Shown one piece after another: positions 12,107-22,390 of a DNA stretch of 64,000 nucleotides. Each line of letters opens with the position of its first letter. Position 1 is the stretch's first letter. The DNA comes from Pseudomicrostroma phylloplanum. Lineage: Eukaryota; Basidiomycota; Exobasidiomycetes; Microstromatales. The DNA is taken from positions 336,849 to 400,848 of the forward strand of contig BCHS01000019.1 in the NCBI GenBank assembly GCA_039545275.1, read 5' to 3'. The position numbers and the translations under genes were made by a program. The notes beneath the pieces are model-generated. The model saw nothing but the letters and a program-made list of their open reading frames with translations, was not told the DNA's origin and did no database searches.

Positions 12107-13631
12107 CTACCGCTCCTCTCTCGTACCCTGCTCGCCTCCATCCACCGCGTCCCCCTTGCCCCCCCCACCACCACCACTGGTGAGGTGCTGCATCATCACC
12201 TCGTACGTGAGGATAGTGAGCGCGCTCGAGGGCACTGTGCGCACCAGGTTGACGCCCATGCCGTTGTAGAAGCCCCGCAGGCCCTCTTCGCGGAAGATGG
12301 TTCCCACTGTGCGCAGTAGAGAGGTGTACTTTTGCGGTGGGACTTCGGTCGCTGCTGCTGCTGAGGAGGAGGCTGTGGCTGCTGTGGACGAGGTGGACTG
12401 GAGACGTGTCCGGAGAGAGTGCGGAGAGAAGTGCGAAGGGAGCGCTCTTGTGCTAAGTGTGGATGCAGTGCTGGACGTGTGATGCCGCCGTGTGTCTATT
12501 GTGTGTGTACTTGAGCTGCTGCTAGCCGCTACGGTCGAGTATCCTCTTCTGGTGTCGGAACCTGCTCCCGCTGCCGCCGGTGCCGCGGCCGAGCTGCGTA
12601 TCGATTGGCCCTCCTGGGCTCTATGCGCTGCTGTCGCTGCTGCTGCTGCTGCCTTGGGGGCCTTAGTCCGGGGGTGCATCTGCAACCGTGTCCGGACCAC
12701 CTCGTGCGGGTAGGTCAGCACGCTCGCAATCATCTTTGCCGAGCTGGAGCAAGCAAGGATCACCCTGGGAGGCAGATCTGCTCCTCCTAGCCCACCTTCA
12801 CCATTCGAGCCCGAGGCTTCCCTAGCCCAGGACTTGAAGGTCTCGTAGAGGGGAAACTGCACTGCTACGTGAGATACGCCCATCAGAGAGGGGAGAAGAC
12901 CACGGTAGAAGCCTCGGGGACCTTCTTCCTGCATGATCCGGATGAAGGCATCGAGGGTGTGCTTGTAGGGTGGTGGCTGCATTGGATCCCGGGGCTTGGC
13001 AGATTGTAGCTGAGCAGACGTAGGGAGAGGAGGACAAGATACGACTGTCAGCGACCGACCGTCCTCGCTGATATGCTCTCTCATCTCGACAACTCACCAT
13101 AAATCTCGTCTTGACCACCCACAGCGGACTAGTACACACTGTACTGGCCCCGCCGGCCATGAGTGCACTAGCAATGTGATTGATAAAGTCCTCCTCTCCA
13201 TCCCCTGCATTCTTGGCCAGGAACTCCTTACAGCCATCGTAGACGGTAAAGTAGATTGCCCAAGTGGGAAGGTAGCCAAAGATGGTCGGGCCAAGCCCCC
13301 GGTAGAAGCCTCGGATGCCGTCGTACTTGTAGATTGTCCGTAATGTGCCCAGCAGTCCTCTATACACCCTGTCTCCCTCTCCATCAAATGCATGAGGCGG
13401 GAGTGATGCTCCTCTCATAGCCGCACTGCCTCCTCTCACTGCTGCTGCCGCCCCGTTGTTGGAAGGGCCTGCTATCGATCCACCGCCCACTGATGTCGGA
13501 GGTCTGGCTGCGGGCTTCGATGTGCTCTGAGCCTGCAGCTTCGTCTTGACGACGTCCAGGGGACATGTGACGATGGAAGACACTAGACCTGCGCACGCCC
13601 CCGCAATGGCCGAGGGCCCCAACGTCGGCAT
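12107..13631 (-). CDS. YIA6: Mitochondrial carrier, NAD+/nucleotide transporter type (Yia6-like)
   Basis: Exons 13631-13098 and 13009-12107 are joined across an 88-bp phase-0 intron; the product is 478 residues. Three SLC25 repeats are visible with signature motifs TCPLDVVKTKLQ, SPLWVVKTRFM and TYPHEVVRTRLQ, each followed by GFYRGL or GFYNGM elements. The Trp in the second motif, the SVTYPHE-like third motif and the QFPLYETFK helix match the yeast Yia6/Yea6 NAD+ carriers and the related Rim2 pyrimidine-nucleotide branch. The intron falls exactly inside the second signature (FM then LQSAK). Unusual: about 110 residues of Ala/Ser/Thr-rich sequence sit between the third signature and its GFYNGM half, making the protein roughly 100 residues longer than usual. 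Inner-membrane NAD+ import is the likely role; pyrimidine nucleotide transport is the main alternative. Confidence 0.88.
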
Positions 13632-14711
13632 GGTTGTCGAGCGCTGGCGGTCGGTGTGGAGCTGAGCTGGATCAGTGGCTGCCCAGACTGGCTTGAGTGT
13701 AGAGGTATGAATGCCAGTGCGAGTTTACGGGGCGAGACAGAGTGGACGACTCTTGGGTCCTGGTCTCAATGGAAGGTAACCTTGCGGAGGCCTGTGGCTA
13801 TCGGAGAGGAAGGAGAGGCGTTGCTGGCCCGCGGAATGGACGACAAACTCCTTGGCAGATAGCAGGCGATGAGCGATGTCGTGGTAGTTGACCTTGAGAG
13901 ATTCAATGACGAGAGACAGCGAAGACAGTATTCTTCGCAAGAAGGGCAGATGCTATCCCACTAGTGAGTTGTCACGTCTCGAAGTCGTGTGCGGCTAAGC
14001 CTCGAGAGCGGTGTATGATGAGGCGAGAGATTGCTCGACGGAGCTTTGCGTTTCCGGAGTGGTCTTAGTCGGTGTGAAGCAAACTGAGACGACGAGTAAG
14101 TTGACGAAGTGGCGGTATCACTGGTAAGAGGGTGATGCTGCTGCCGTATCGAGGTGGCCGAGGCGATCTCAGGAAGACGACAGGGACGGAGTGCGGGTGC
14201 GGGTGCGGGTGGTCTGACCGCCTGATGCGCCGACGGGGCTGTGGGCGGCTGTCCGGGGGTGCGGGGGGTGGGCCTCTGGTCTAGTCTACCACGGGGATGG
14301 TGGGCAGGGTGGCGAGGTATGGTACGGAGGGATGATAAGGTGGAAGGAGAATGTGTACGGACGAGAAGACGACGACGGACGACGAACGACGGACGATTGG
14401 GAGTCCGGAGGATGTGGTGCAACGGATGAACAGCCAGGCGCACGGCGGAGCATCAGATCATCCCGCCATCCATCACTGGCGCACAGGCGCAACCTCTCTC
14501 CACAGGCCACGCTCTCTCTCCCCCCACGAAGCGCGTCATGAAATCAAGTTCAACCCCCGCCTTGCCCACACCAGACCAGATATCCTTCGCCGGTCAGGGA
14601 AGGGCAAGCACTGCGTACATCAATCGTAGCAGGATGACGGCAGTACAACAGGCGTGACGCAAGAGCATGGTCACAGCACGAGTCTCGTTAGACTTCTCAG
14701 TTCAGCACTTT
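13632..14711. other. Intergenic: carrier promoter and acylpeptidase 3' flank
   Basis: Both flanking genes are on the minus strand. The stretch contains GTGCGGG repeated three times near 14193-14213 and AC/GA-rich sequence. A 160-codon minus-strand frame (13961-14443) is Pro/Arg/His-rich and not convincing. No conserved feature seen. Confidence 0.5.
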
Positions 14712-17302
14712 TCAATTCACCTCTTCTCCTCTCCTCGCCTCCTCGAACCACTTCCATGTGGCTAGCCACGCACCCCGAGCACTCTCCACAGTGTCCAGCG
14801 CATGATCCGCGCCCTTGAACCACAGACACTCCGCTCTCAGTCGACTTCCTTCCCGTCTTCTGTCTTGGTCCGTCTGGCGCTCGAGACGAGATCGAAGGGC
14901 GTGATAGTATGCCAGCCCTTGTGTCGGAGGCACACGCTGGTCGCTATCGCCCAGCAGCATCAGCACTGGCGCCTCGACCTTGTCCACCAGCCGCGCGGGA
15001 GATGCATCCGACAGCGTCTTGAAGTTCTCTGGACTCAGAAAGGGAGGTGGTGCATCAAAGGGGTAGGGCAGGCCAAACTCAGCCATGTCCCTGCGGCGGA
15101 CGCAAAAATGGGGTTCTCTTGTCAGTCGAAGAATCCCGTCACGTAGCGTCGACATCCTACTCACCAGTCTCGGATGTCAGTGGTAGCCCACATCTCCCCA
15201 ACGTGTGTGACAGGGTTCCGCAAAGCAATCGCCTTCCACAAACCCTTGGTATCATCTCGCCCGGCGAGATGGCAGCCTATGAATCCTCCATGAGATCCTC
15301 CCTGGAAGTACACCTGGTCTTTGTCAGCCACGCCCTCCTCAATCGCCCACTTGATCGTCGCAACACAGTCGTCGATATCCAATGTCCCGCACTTGCCCAC
15401 AAGGGAATTGACGAATGTTGGCGAGCGGCCGGTAGAGCCATGATAGTTGGGCAAGATGACAGTATATCCCAGCAGTACAAGGGCAGACACCCCAGGGCTC
15501 CAGTCTGTTGTAGAAGCGCCGTGCGGACCGCCGTGAGGGTAGAGGATACAAGGGCCGGCTTCGCTAGAAGCTTCGCGAGGGCTGACCACAATGGCCTCGA
15601 TAGTGTCTTCTGGCCGCTCTGCCAACTCTCCAGACCGAATAAGAGCGGTATGGGGAATCTTCACCACCCGCGCAGTGGTTGTTCTCAGGCGTTCATCAAC
15701 ATCTTCCGCTCCTCCTCCTCTACCAGCAGCCCAAAGTATCTTCCGAAGCTTCACTTTGTCATCTTTCTCATCAAACTCCCACAGATGGAGCATAGGGAGG
15801 TGTCCGAAACGTGAGGAGCTGGTAAGATATTGCCGCCTAGTGGCGGATACGGCCAGCAACGTCTCAGATAAGCCTTCAGAAGATTGGCGGTTTTGAACCT
15901 CACCATTGTCTAGGCGGTGGACACGAACTAGCCCTGTACACCCATGGGTACTGCCGAGCGCAAGATACCCCTCCCCTCCGACTTCGAAGAAAGGTTGTTT
16001 GGCGAGCTGCCCCAGATATTGTCCTTTTGCGAACGGCAGGAGTTCAGCGAGCTCAAGAGTGCCCTGCAAGTCTGCTGTAGCTTTCATGACTGCAGATGAG
16101 GAGTTGTGAGGGCCTCCGGAGGGCGTTTCGAGCCATACGAGAACCCAATCGTACAGTTTCCCGCGAGAAGTGTAGGAAGGAAGGGCTCGAGGAGAGCGGG
16201 CAGATCTTCCTGGGAGGCTGATCACCGTCATGTCCGTGAACTTCCACCGCATTACTTCTGCCTTCTTGATGACGTGACGTCGTTGCATGCTCCTTCCAGA
16301 GTGTTCTGCTGCCTCAAGTGAGGGGACTTTGAGAAGTTGTAAAGTCGAGGGTCGGTTTGTGCAGTAGACTTGCCCAAGTCTGCGGCCGCCACTAACGGCG
16401 TCATAGCCAGTGGCCGCGATCGTATCGTATCCAGCGAAACAGGCTTGAGCCAGCAGGCGACCTTTGACTGGACTGATGAGCTGAATCAGCCTCACCGGTC
16501 GTTTCCTGCTGAGCTGTAAGAGAAATAGTCCAGGCTGAAAATCCTTGGCAAATTTCTCGCCCATGGGGGCTTGGTATCTGAAACGTTCCAGAGGATCCTC
16601 TTCGGAAAGATCGGAGGTCGTGTCTGCCCCGTAAAGAATAGAGACATCTTCGCCTTCGCCTACTGTACCGTCTTGTTTATAGTTCCTGTCGAGAGTTGCA
16701 CTGCTGCTCGAAAACGTTTCTGCGAAGCGGGGGGCGACAGGAGAACAAGAGAGATTGCGGTGTTCAGTATAGCATAGACTGCAAGCCGCCGCTGGGCCAC
16801 AGTACTGACCATCGGTGGCAAAGCTGCCATGGGCTTCGGTGACCTCGACACAGTACATACGAGTTGTGTAGCGCCACGCTTCCACGAATCTTCGTGTTTT
16901 GTCATGAACAGTCTGTTCCCGCAGCGTCACGCGGAACCAAGGGAACCTGTCGAAAGCAAAGTCAAGCTTGACTGCAGGATCTACGGCTACACCTGCAAGT
17001 GTCGAAAGGGAGTCAGATATGCCTGGAGTAGCCACTTCTGGCTTGTTGGGTATCTGGAGGACTCTTTGCGATGTAGTCATACTGGCATGATCCTTGTTAT
17101 TGAGGGTCAAGATGACAGTCTCGTTGGCGCTTCCTGTGAATTCCGCCTTGGCAATGGTCGGCACCTCGGCCAGGCGCTCATAAAGAGCAGCCGCCTCTTG
17201 TAGCGAAGTGTCCGACGACATGTCTTCCATTGGTGCGTCCATTGCGGGACGTGTCTGCTGCGCACTGCCTCCTGAGGGCTGTGAGTAGGAGCAGAGGTCC
17301 AT
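14712..17302 (-). CDS. Acylaminoacyl-peptidase (S9C prolyl-oligopeptidase family)
   Basis: Exons 17302-15165 and 15090-14712 are joined across a 74-bp phase-2 intron, giving about 838 residues. The N-terminal LQEAAALYERLAEVP element and a degenerate beta-propeller lead to a C-terminal alpha/beta-hydrolase domain with ILYPHGGPHG, the nucleophile elbow GGSHGG (Ser about residue 670), the acid in LGDSDQRVPP and the His in GADHALD. The junction restores TTDIRDWDMAEFG, where the family has a similar IPDW-x-MVEAGF block. It removes N-acylated residues from peptides in the cytosol. The start is uncertain: the frame is open to an ATG at 17479, which would add 59 unremarkable residues. I prefer 17302 because it puts about 20 residues before the conserved start of the family and leaves room for a promoter shared with the divergent neighbour. 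Confidence 0.9.
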
Positions 17303-17562
17303 GGTTGCGTTGCTCTCGAGATTGAGCAAAGCAAGGTCTGTGCAGATCTCCCTTTTCCGGTCCGATTGTCCGCGACGCCAATCGCCGGCTTCCCCGCACT
17401 CTGGCCGCACAAAAGCCGAGGCCGAAGACAGCCGGGGCAGTTTCTCCACACCCGCATGACCCCACATACCACACACCATCCCTACCAATCCTTCGCGGCG
17501 CTTCGTAAAGATCAGCACTTCTATATCACCACTACGACACTATCATACCGTCTAGTCTAGCC
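17303..17562. promoter_or_regulatory. Shared divergent promoter, acylpeptidase / MDR oxidoreductase
   Basis: About 260 bp separate the two divergent start codons (83 bp if the upstream ATG at 17479 is used). No TATA box is obvious. A CACTACGACACTATCATACC stretch precedes the plus-strand ATG. Confidence 0.45.
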
Positions 17563-18971
17563 ATGTCGCTACCCTCTGATCAGCTCGCTCTGCGACTCTA
17601 TGCTCCCACGTCCAAGGGCTCCCGAAGCGAAGCCAAAGTGGAGCGCATCCTCGTGCCCCCTCGTCCTTCCACCTCTTCCAGCGACGAGCTCGTCCTCGCA
17701 GAGATCCAAGCAGCGGGATTCAACAGGCGGGAAGAATGGTCCATGATGGGCGCGTACCCGGGACTGACGTACCCGTCCACAATGGGCTGTGATGCCGTAG
17801 CAACGATTCACGGAGATAAGTCGGGCAAGAGGTATGTCATCAATCCCACCGTGGGGTGGGCCTCCTCCACCGAAGCCCCGGAAGCCTCTGTACCTCCTGC
17901 CTCTGGAGAGGCAAACGAGTACGGTGGAAAGGGCTTTGGAATACTGGGAGGGACCAAGGCTACCAATGGTGAGGGCACCTTTCAGGAGTACCTCTGGGTG
18001 AGAAAGGCAATGCTGGTGCCCTGTCCTGAGCACCTCACCGCCACACAGGCGGCGGCCCTACCTTGCGGAGGAGTGACAGCATACCGGTGAGTGGAAGCTT
18101 GCGTTCTTCCGCTCTGCCCACATGTATGATGAGCTCATTCGATCGTGGTTCCGTCCTCTCTTTCGCAGAGCCCTCTTCACAAAAGGCCAGGTCTCCTCAG
18201 GAAACAACGTCCTCATCACCGGCATTGGCGGGGGCGTAGCTCTCCTCGCGCTACGCATGGCAGTCGCAGTCGGCGCTAACGTCTACGTCACCGGCGGCTC
18301 GCAAGAGAAGATCGACTATGCAGTCAAGGCTGGGGCGAAGGGTGGGGCCAATTACAAGGACAAGGATTGGGAGAAGACGATCAGGGGTTTGTTGCCCAAG
18401 GAGAGGAGTTATATCGATACTGTCATCGATAGTGCTGGTGGTGGGATCGTGGGAAGCAGCATCAAGAGTGGACTGAAGGACGGTGGGAAGATTGTCATCT
18501 TTGGCATGACTGGAGGGCCAAAGGTAGAGGTCACGATGAGGGAAGTGCTCAAGAATGTCGAAGTCCTCGGTGAGTCAGCGCGAGGGAATGGGTCGCAAGC
18601 GTAGTATGTGCTGAACCATCTGGTGTTGCTCATCCGCCCTTCATACCTCTTTGCCAGGCTCAACAATGGGCTCACTGGAAGAGTTCAAGCAGTGCGTCGC
18701 CCTGGTAGCCAAGCACAAGATCATACCAGACGTTGACACTACCCTCGACAGCCTAGAGAAGGCGCTTGACGGATTCGTGAGTATTTGGAGGGCGTGCTTC
18801 TCGACGTGGTAGTACGAGGCACTGTGCTGAGCTAAGAGCCCTCTTCCCCATCCACACCGACAATGACAGCCTCTACTGGCCGACGCGTCCAAGCGCTCAG
18901 GAGGCAAGGTGGTGATGAAGATCAGGGCCGGAGCTGATCAATTGCCTACGACGGGAAGCTCTAAGCTCTAG
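17563..18971 (+). CDS. Medium-chain dehydrogenase/reductase, YogA/quinone-oxidoreductase-like
   Basis: Four exons, 17563-18086, 18169-18569, 18658-18776 and 18870-18971; introns of 82, 88 and 93 bp, all GTGAG...CAG with phases 2, 1 and 0; 381 residues. The N-terminal GroES-like domain has AAGFNRREEW and YPSTMGCDAV, matching the LNHRD and GSDGAG blocks of the YogA-like zinc-type MDR group. The Rossmann part has VLITGIGGGVALLALRMA and VIDSAGG. It lacks the cysteine that ligates catalytic zinc in classical alcohol dehydrogenases, so a zinc-independent NAD(P)H quinone or enone reductase is more likely. The substrate is unknown. Confidence 0.88.
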
Positions 18972-19259
18972 CCAAAAAGGGGGACAACCGGGAAACAGCC
19001 CTTCTCTCGTCCTCTCCTGCTGTATTTCGCTTCGATATTCTTCTGCTCTGCAGTTGTATAGCTATGAACTATGAGCGAAAGACGAATGCAAGGGTGCAGT
19101 TCATGCGATACTTCTCATCGATTATTTGTCCGACTATTCACAACAAATACAAAAGGGCTGGCAACCTGCACGCTACTCCTCTTCCCATTTTGTCCTCCTG
19201 TCAGTCCAACGCTACACTTCGTCGTGGTCTTCCACCGTTCCTGACCACTCTCCTTGAAC

Positions 19260-20675
19260 TTAAACGGTCGAGAAGACGTACGTGGCATGCCAGTCATACG
19301 TCTCGTTCTCGTTCAGTACCTGATACTCCTTCCTGCCCCACTGCGGGTTGTTGATCCCATCGATCCAGTCCTCGGCCTCGATGACCACGGCAGAGTAGTT
19401 CTCATAGTACTTCTTGGCCACTCCGTCCTCTGCGCCCTCGAGGTTCTCGGCTTGACCGCCGTGCACGCGCTTGCGAGGGATGAGGCCATTCTTTGGGTTG
19501 CCGAGGCCGGAGCCGGTGTAGACCTGGATCGCTGCTTGGTTGGTGTACATGGCGAGCTGGATCCCCGAGGCTGGCGAGGACATCGTCAGCACGGGCTTGT
19601 TCTCGGGGTGGCCGTCCTTCATGACCCAGCAGGTGTCCCAGCCGGTGCAGCCCAGGCCGCAGATACCCTTGGTCTTGTTGAAGCTCTCGGAGAAGGGTGT
19701 GGGGCTAGTGAAGTCGAGACCAGTGCCGGACACGGAAGGCACTTCTCCAGTAGGGATCAGGATGGTATCCCCGGCGATGTAGTTGTTGGCGTATGGCATG
19801 TGCAGAACGTAGTCCAGCACGGGTCGGTCGGATGCCGTCAGGTTGATCAAGCCCTGAGGGTCGAGATTCCAATAGTTGTGGGCACTGAGCATCACGGGAG
19901 TCTTTCCACTAGACTTGGCGTACATGCGAGCGTCCCAGGTAGCATCGTTCTTCAGGGTGTAGATGGCAGTGGTGTTGACGTCATGAGGAAAGCCTTGATT
20001 GCCGGCGGGATCGTGCAAGGTGAAAGTGATGCTCGAGGCATTAAGAGCTTCGATCTTCCAGCTTCGACGATCGAAGCCGTCCGTTCCGCCGTGCAAAGTG
20101 TCAATTTTGTTCTCGTTCAGAGGCGTATGGTAGGTCTCGCCTCCAACTTCGAAGGTGCCGTTCTTAATGCGATTGGCGTACCTGCCCACAACGGGGCCAA
20201 AGTAAGGATGGACTGGCTCGGTCCCGTAATTGGTAGTGTTGTCGAAACCAAGGGTGATGTCTTGCCAGTCCTGGTTGCGGTCCTTCACCCACATCTCGGT
20301 CAGACGGGCGCCAAAGGGAATGAATGTGGCCCGGATTGAGTCGTCGGGCGATCGAAGGTGGATCTTGTTGAAAGGGTAAGTGGGCTCGAGGGCATTGTCG
20401 ATGCACTCGGAGTACGAAGCCGAGTTGACCTGCTCAGAAGAAGGCTTGCCGTACAGACCTCCTTTGACGAAGCAAGGGTAGGAGCCAATGGTGCCATTGA
20501 CAACGAAGCCACGAGTGCCCTCGGGGACTGTTTCATTCAGGAAGGGATCGTTGACGTTGGCCCTTATGCTCAGATAGGGATCGGTCTCGGTGGTGCCCAG
20601 CACCAGTGCAGCTGAAGAGAGAACGGTGGAGGATAGTCCCACGAGGGACAGGAAAGTGCTGGAGAGGTGGACCAT
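19260..20675 (-). CDS. Secreted aldose 1-epimerase (galactose mutarotase family)
   Basis: Single exon, 471 residues from ATG 20675. The open frame extends upstream to 20915, but a TATA box at 20764-20773 lies inside that extension, so transcription should start after it and the ATG at 20675 becomes the first usable one. It gives a signal peptide (MVHLSSTFLSLVGLSSTVLS, then Ala-rich). Family blocks: PYFGPVVGRYANRI, LHGGTDGFDRRSW, the catalytic His in SAHNYWNLDPQG and the acidic C-terminal block AVVIEAEDW. Several N-x-S/T sites fit a secreted glycoprotein. It interconverts alpha and beta anomers of aldoses, probably outside the cell or in the secretory pathway. No galactokinase or epimerase genes are nearby. 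Confidence 0.92.
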   Translation of the reverse strand: MVHLSSTFLSLVGLSSTVLSSAALVLGTTETDPYLSIRANVNDPFLNETVPEGTRGFVVNGTIGSYPCFVKGGLYGKPSSEQVNSASYSECIDNALEPTYPFNKIHLRSPDDSIRATFIPFGARLTEMWVKDRNQDWQDITLGFDNTTNYGTEPVHPYFGPVVGRYANRIKNGTFEVGGETYHTPLNENKIDTLHGGTDGFDRRSWKIEALNASSITFTLHDPAGNQGFPHDVNTTAIYTLKNDATWDARMYAKSSGKTPVMLSAHNYWNLDPQGLINLTASDRPVLDYVLHMPYANNYIAGDTILIPTGEVPSVSGTGLDFTSPTPFSESFNKTKGICGLGCTGWDTCWVMKDGHPENKPVLTMSSPASGIQLAMYTNQAAIQVYTGSGLGNPKNGLIPRKRVHGGQAENLEGAEDGVAKKYYENYSAVVIEAEDWIDGINNPQWGRKEYQVLNENETYDWHATYVFSTV

Positions 20676-20763
20676 TGCGGAAATGGGTGAGGTCAGTGAT
20701 GCTATCAGAGGGAGTGTGGCATTGGGAAAAACGGCGGTCAGAGCAGAGGCGAGCTGCATGACC

Positions 20764-20773
20764 CTATATATAA
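20764..20773 (-). promoter_or_regulatory. TATA box of the aldose epimerase gene
   Basis: On the minus strand the sequence reads GGTTATATATAGGG, about 90 bp upstream of the preferred ATG at 20675. It is the strongest TATA element in this part of the window and settles the start-codon choice. Confidence 0.75.
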
Positions 20774-21487
20774 CCACGACGTGCGGCGGAGTGATCCAAG
20801 GAGCAGAGGAGGGAAAAGAGAGTACACCGAGCAGAGGGGGTGGAAGAATGGAGCCGTCGGAAAGGAGGAGATTGCCGTCCTGATTTGCGGGGCACCAGGT
20901 CGGCCTTCTCCACACGGGACTAGATTGCCGACTAGATTACCGATAGCCGAAATCCAACCGACGGAAACGTGTAGCGGGTCGGTCCGCCCAATGTTCTTCC
21001 ACGGCTGCCGAGGCCGCAAGTGACCGTCGACGGGACTCAGAAAGGCAGAGAATGCCGGTGGGAGCATCTCATCCCATCCCCTTTTCATACGCCCTGATTC
21101 TTTGGCGGAAACGTGTGATGGAGCCAGGTAGCCGACGAGCGCAAGGCGCGGTCTGGAGTTCACCGCCCAGCATGTCTGCCTCGTTGATGCGAGTGCTGGA
21201 TATAGGTCATGCGCACGATTCAACGCCCTTGCCCGGGTTTCTGAACTGGGTTGCGATACTCCTTCCTGGCTCGTAAGAATAGGCACACCCATGAGTCTGA
21301 GGACGTCGACTGGCCATTGAACGGAACGGAGATGAGAAGATGTGGCGTGGCTGAGTCGAAGGAGGTGGAGGCGCTGGCCTGTGCCGCTTCTTCCTGGTGG
21401 GGCCAGCCTCGTGTTGATCGTTCGCCTGAGCTGCTTACGACGCCCTTCTTTGCCTTCCATCAACATCAACCTCTCATTTGCGCAATC
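20774..21487. promoter_or_regulatory. Divergent intergenic region, epimerase / MGST3-like gene
   Basis: About 0.7 kb of promoter for both genes. A 243-codon minus-strand frame overlaps it but reads through the epimerase TATA box and has no recognisable domain. No other feature seen. Confidence 0.4.
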
Positions 21488-22252
21488 ATGTCCAACTCAG
21501 TATTTGACGCTTTCAAGCCCATCAACGTCGTCCTCCCTTACGGGTTCGGCTTCGTAGGTGAGTCAGCAGCGCAATGCCGCTAAGCGCATGAGCCATGGAT
21601 CGTCTGAAGCTGATGCTGAAGCTGACGAGCGCTGATCTGCTCTTGCCTCGATTTACAGGACTGGCCGCTACCGGTGGCCTGTGGCTCAACTTCTGGCAGA
21701 TGTACCTCGTCGGCAAAGCCCGCAAGGCATCTGGAATCGCCTACCCCCAGATGTACGCCAGCAAGGAGGAGCAGGACAAGAGCAAACAGGCCCTCAAGTT
21801 CAACTGTGTTCAGAGGGCACACCAGGTGAGACGAGCAATGAGCGATAAACCGCATGAGCATGTCTTTCCACTGACGATCGTATTGGCGTACTCACTCTCA
21901 GAACACCCTCGAGAACATGCCCATGTACCTGACCACCCTCTTCCTCACTGGCCTGCGCTACCCGCGCCTGGCCGTCGGCTTCTCTTCCATCTGGCTCGTA
22001 GGCCGGGTCCTGTACACTACCGGTGAGCATTCGGCGACAGGCCTCCCGGACGGGGCGCCGGCATTTGAGAGCATTCCCGACTGACACACTCTGCGCACTC
22101 ATGTTGCTTCGCCTAATTCAGGCTATGCTACCGGTGACCCCTCTGGCCGAGTCACTGGCGCCATGGTGGGTGCCGTCGGACTCCTCGGCCTGCTCGTCTC
22201 TGCGACCTGGACCACCATCGCGTTCATCAGTGAGACAGGCGGAAAGATCTAG
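21488..22252 (+). CDS. Microsomal glutathione S-transferase 3-like MAPEG protein
   Basis: Four exons, 21488-21557, 21659-21825, 21902-22022 and 22122-22252, with introns of 101, 76 and 99 bp; 162 residues. The product has four hydrophobic segments and the MGST3 hallmark FNCVQRAHQNTLE, which is assembled across the exon 2/3 junction, then YPRLAVG and GRVLYTTGYATGDP. MAPEG proteins are trimeric ER membrane enzymes conjugating glutathione to lipophilic electrophiles or reducing lipid peroxides. Length and motif order are normal for the family. The short N-terminal exon (23 codons) is supported by the in-frame join at a phase-1 junction. Confidence 0.93.
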
Positions 22253-22390
22253 GCACACCGTGACCTCAAGCAATGCCCGATCGGGATGATCAGACGGTAG
22301 AAAGAGACCCAAAGTGGTAATGAAATGCATAGAGTTTTACACGCCTCCGTGCCCGGTTTGTACCTGTGCAATGTTCGAAAACCGCTCTCC

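Noticed and set aside
13961..14443. 160-codon minus-strand frame upstream of the carrier
   Set aside because: Pro/Arg/His-rich with no recognisable motif; the carrier already begins normally at its first repeat, so no upstream exon is needed.
19254..20339. 361-codon plus-strand frame
   Set aside because: Antisense shadow of the aldose epimerase gene, whose motifs are unambiguous on the minus strand.
20738..21469. 243-codon minus-strand frame upstream of the epimerase
   Set aside because: Overlaps the TATA box and promoter; no domain or good start.
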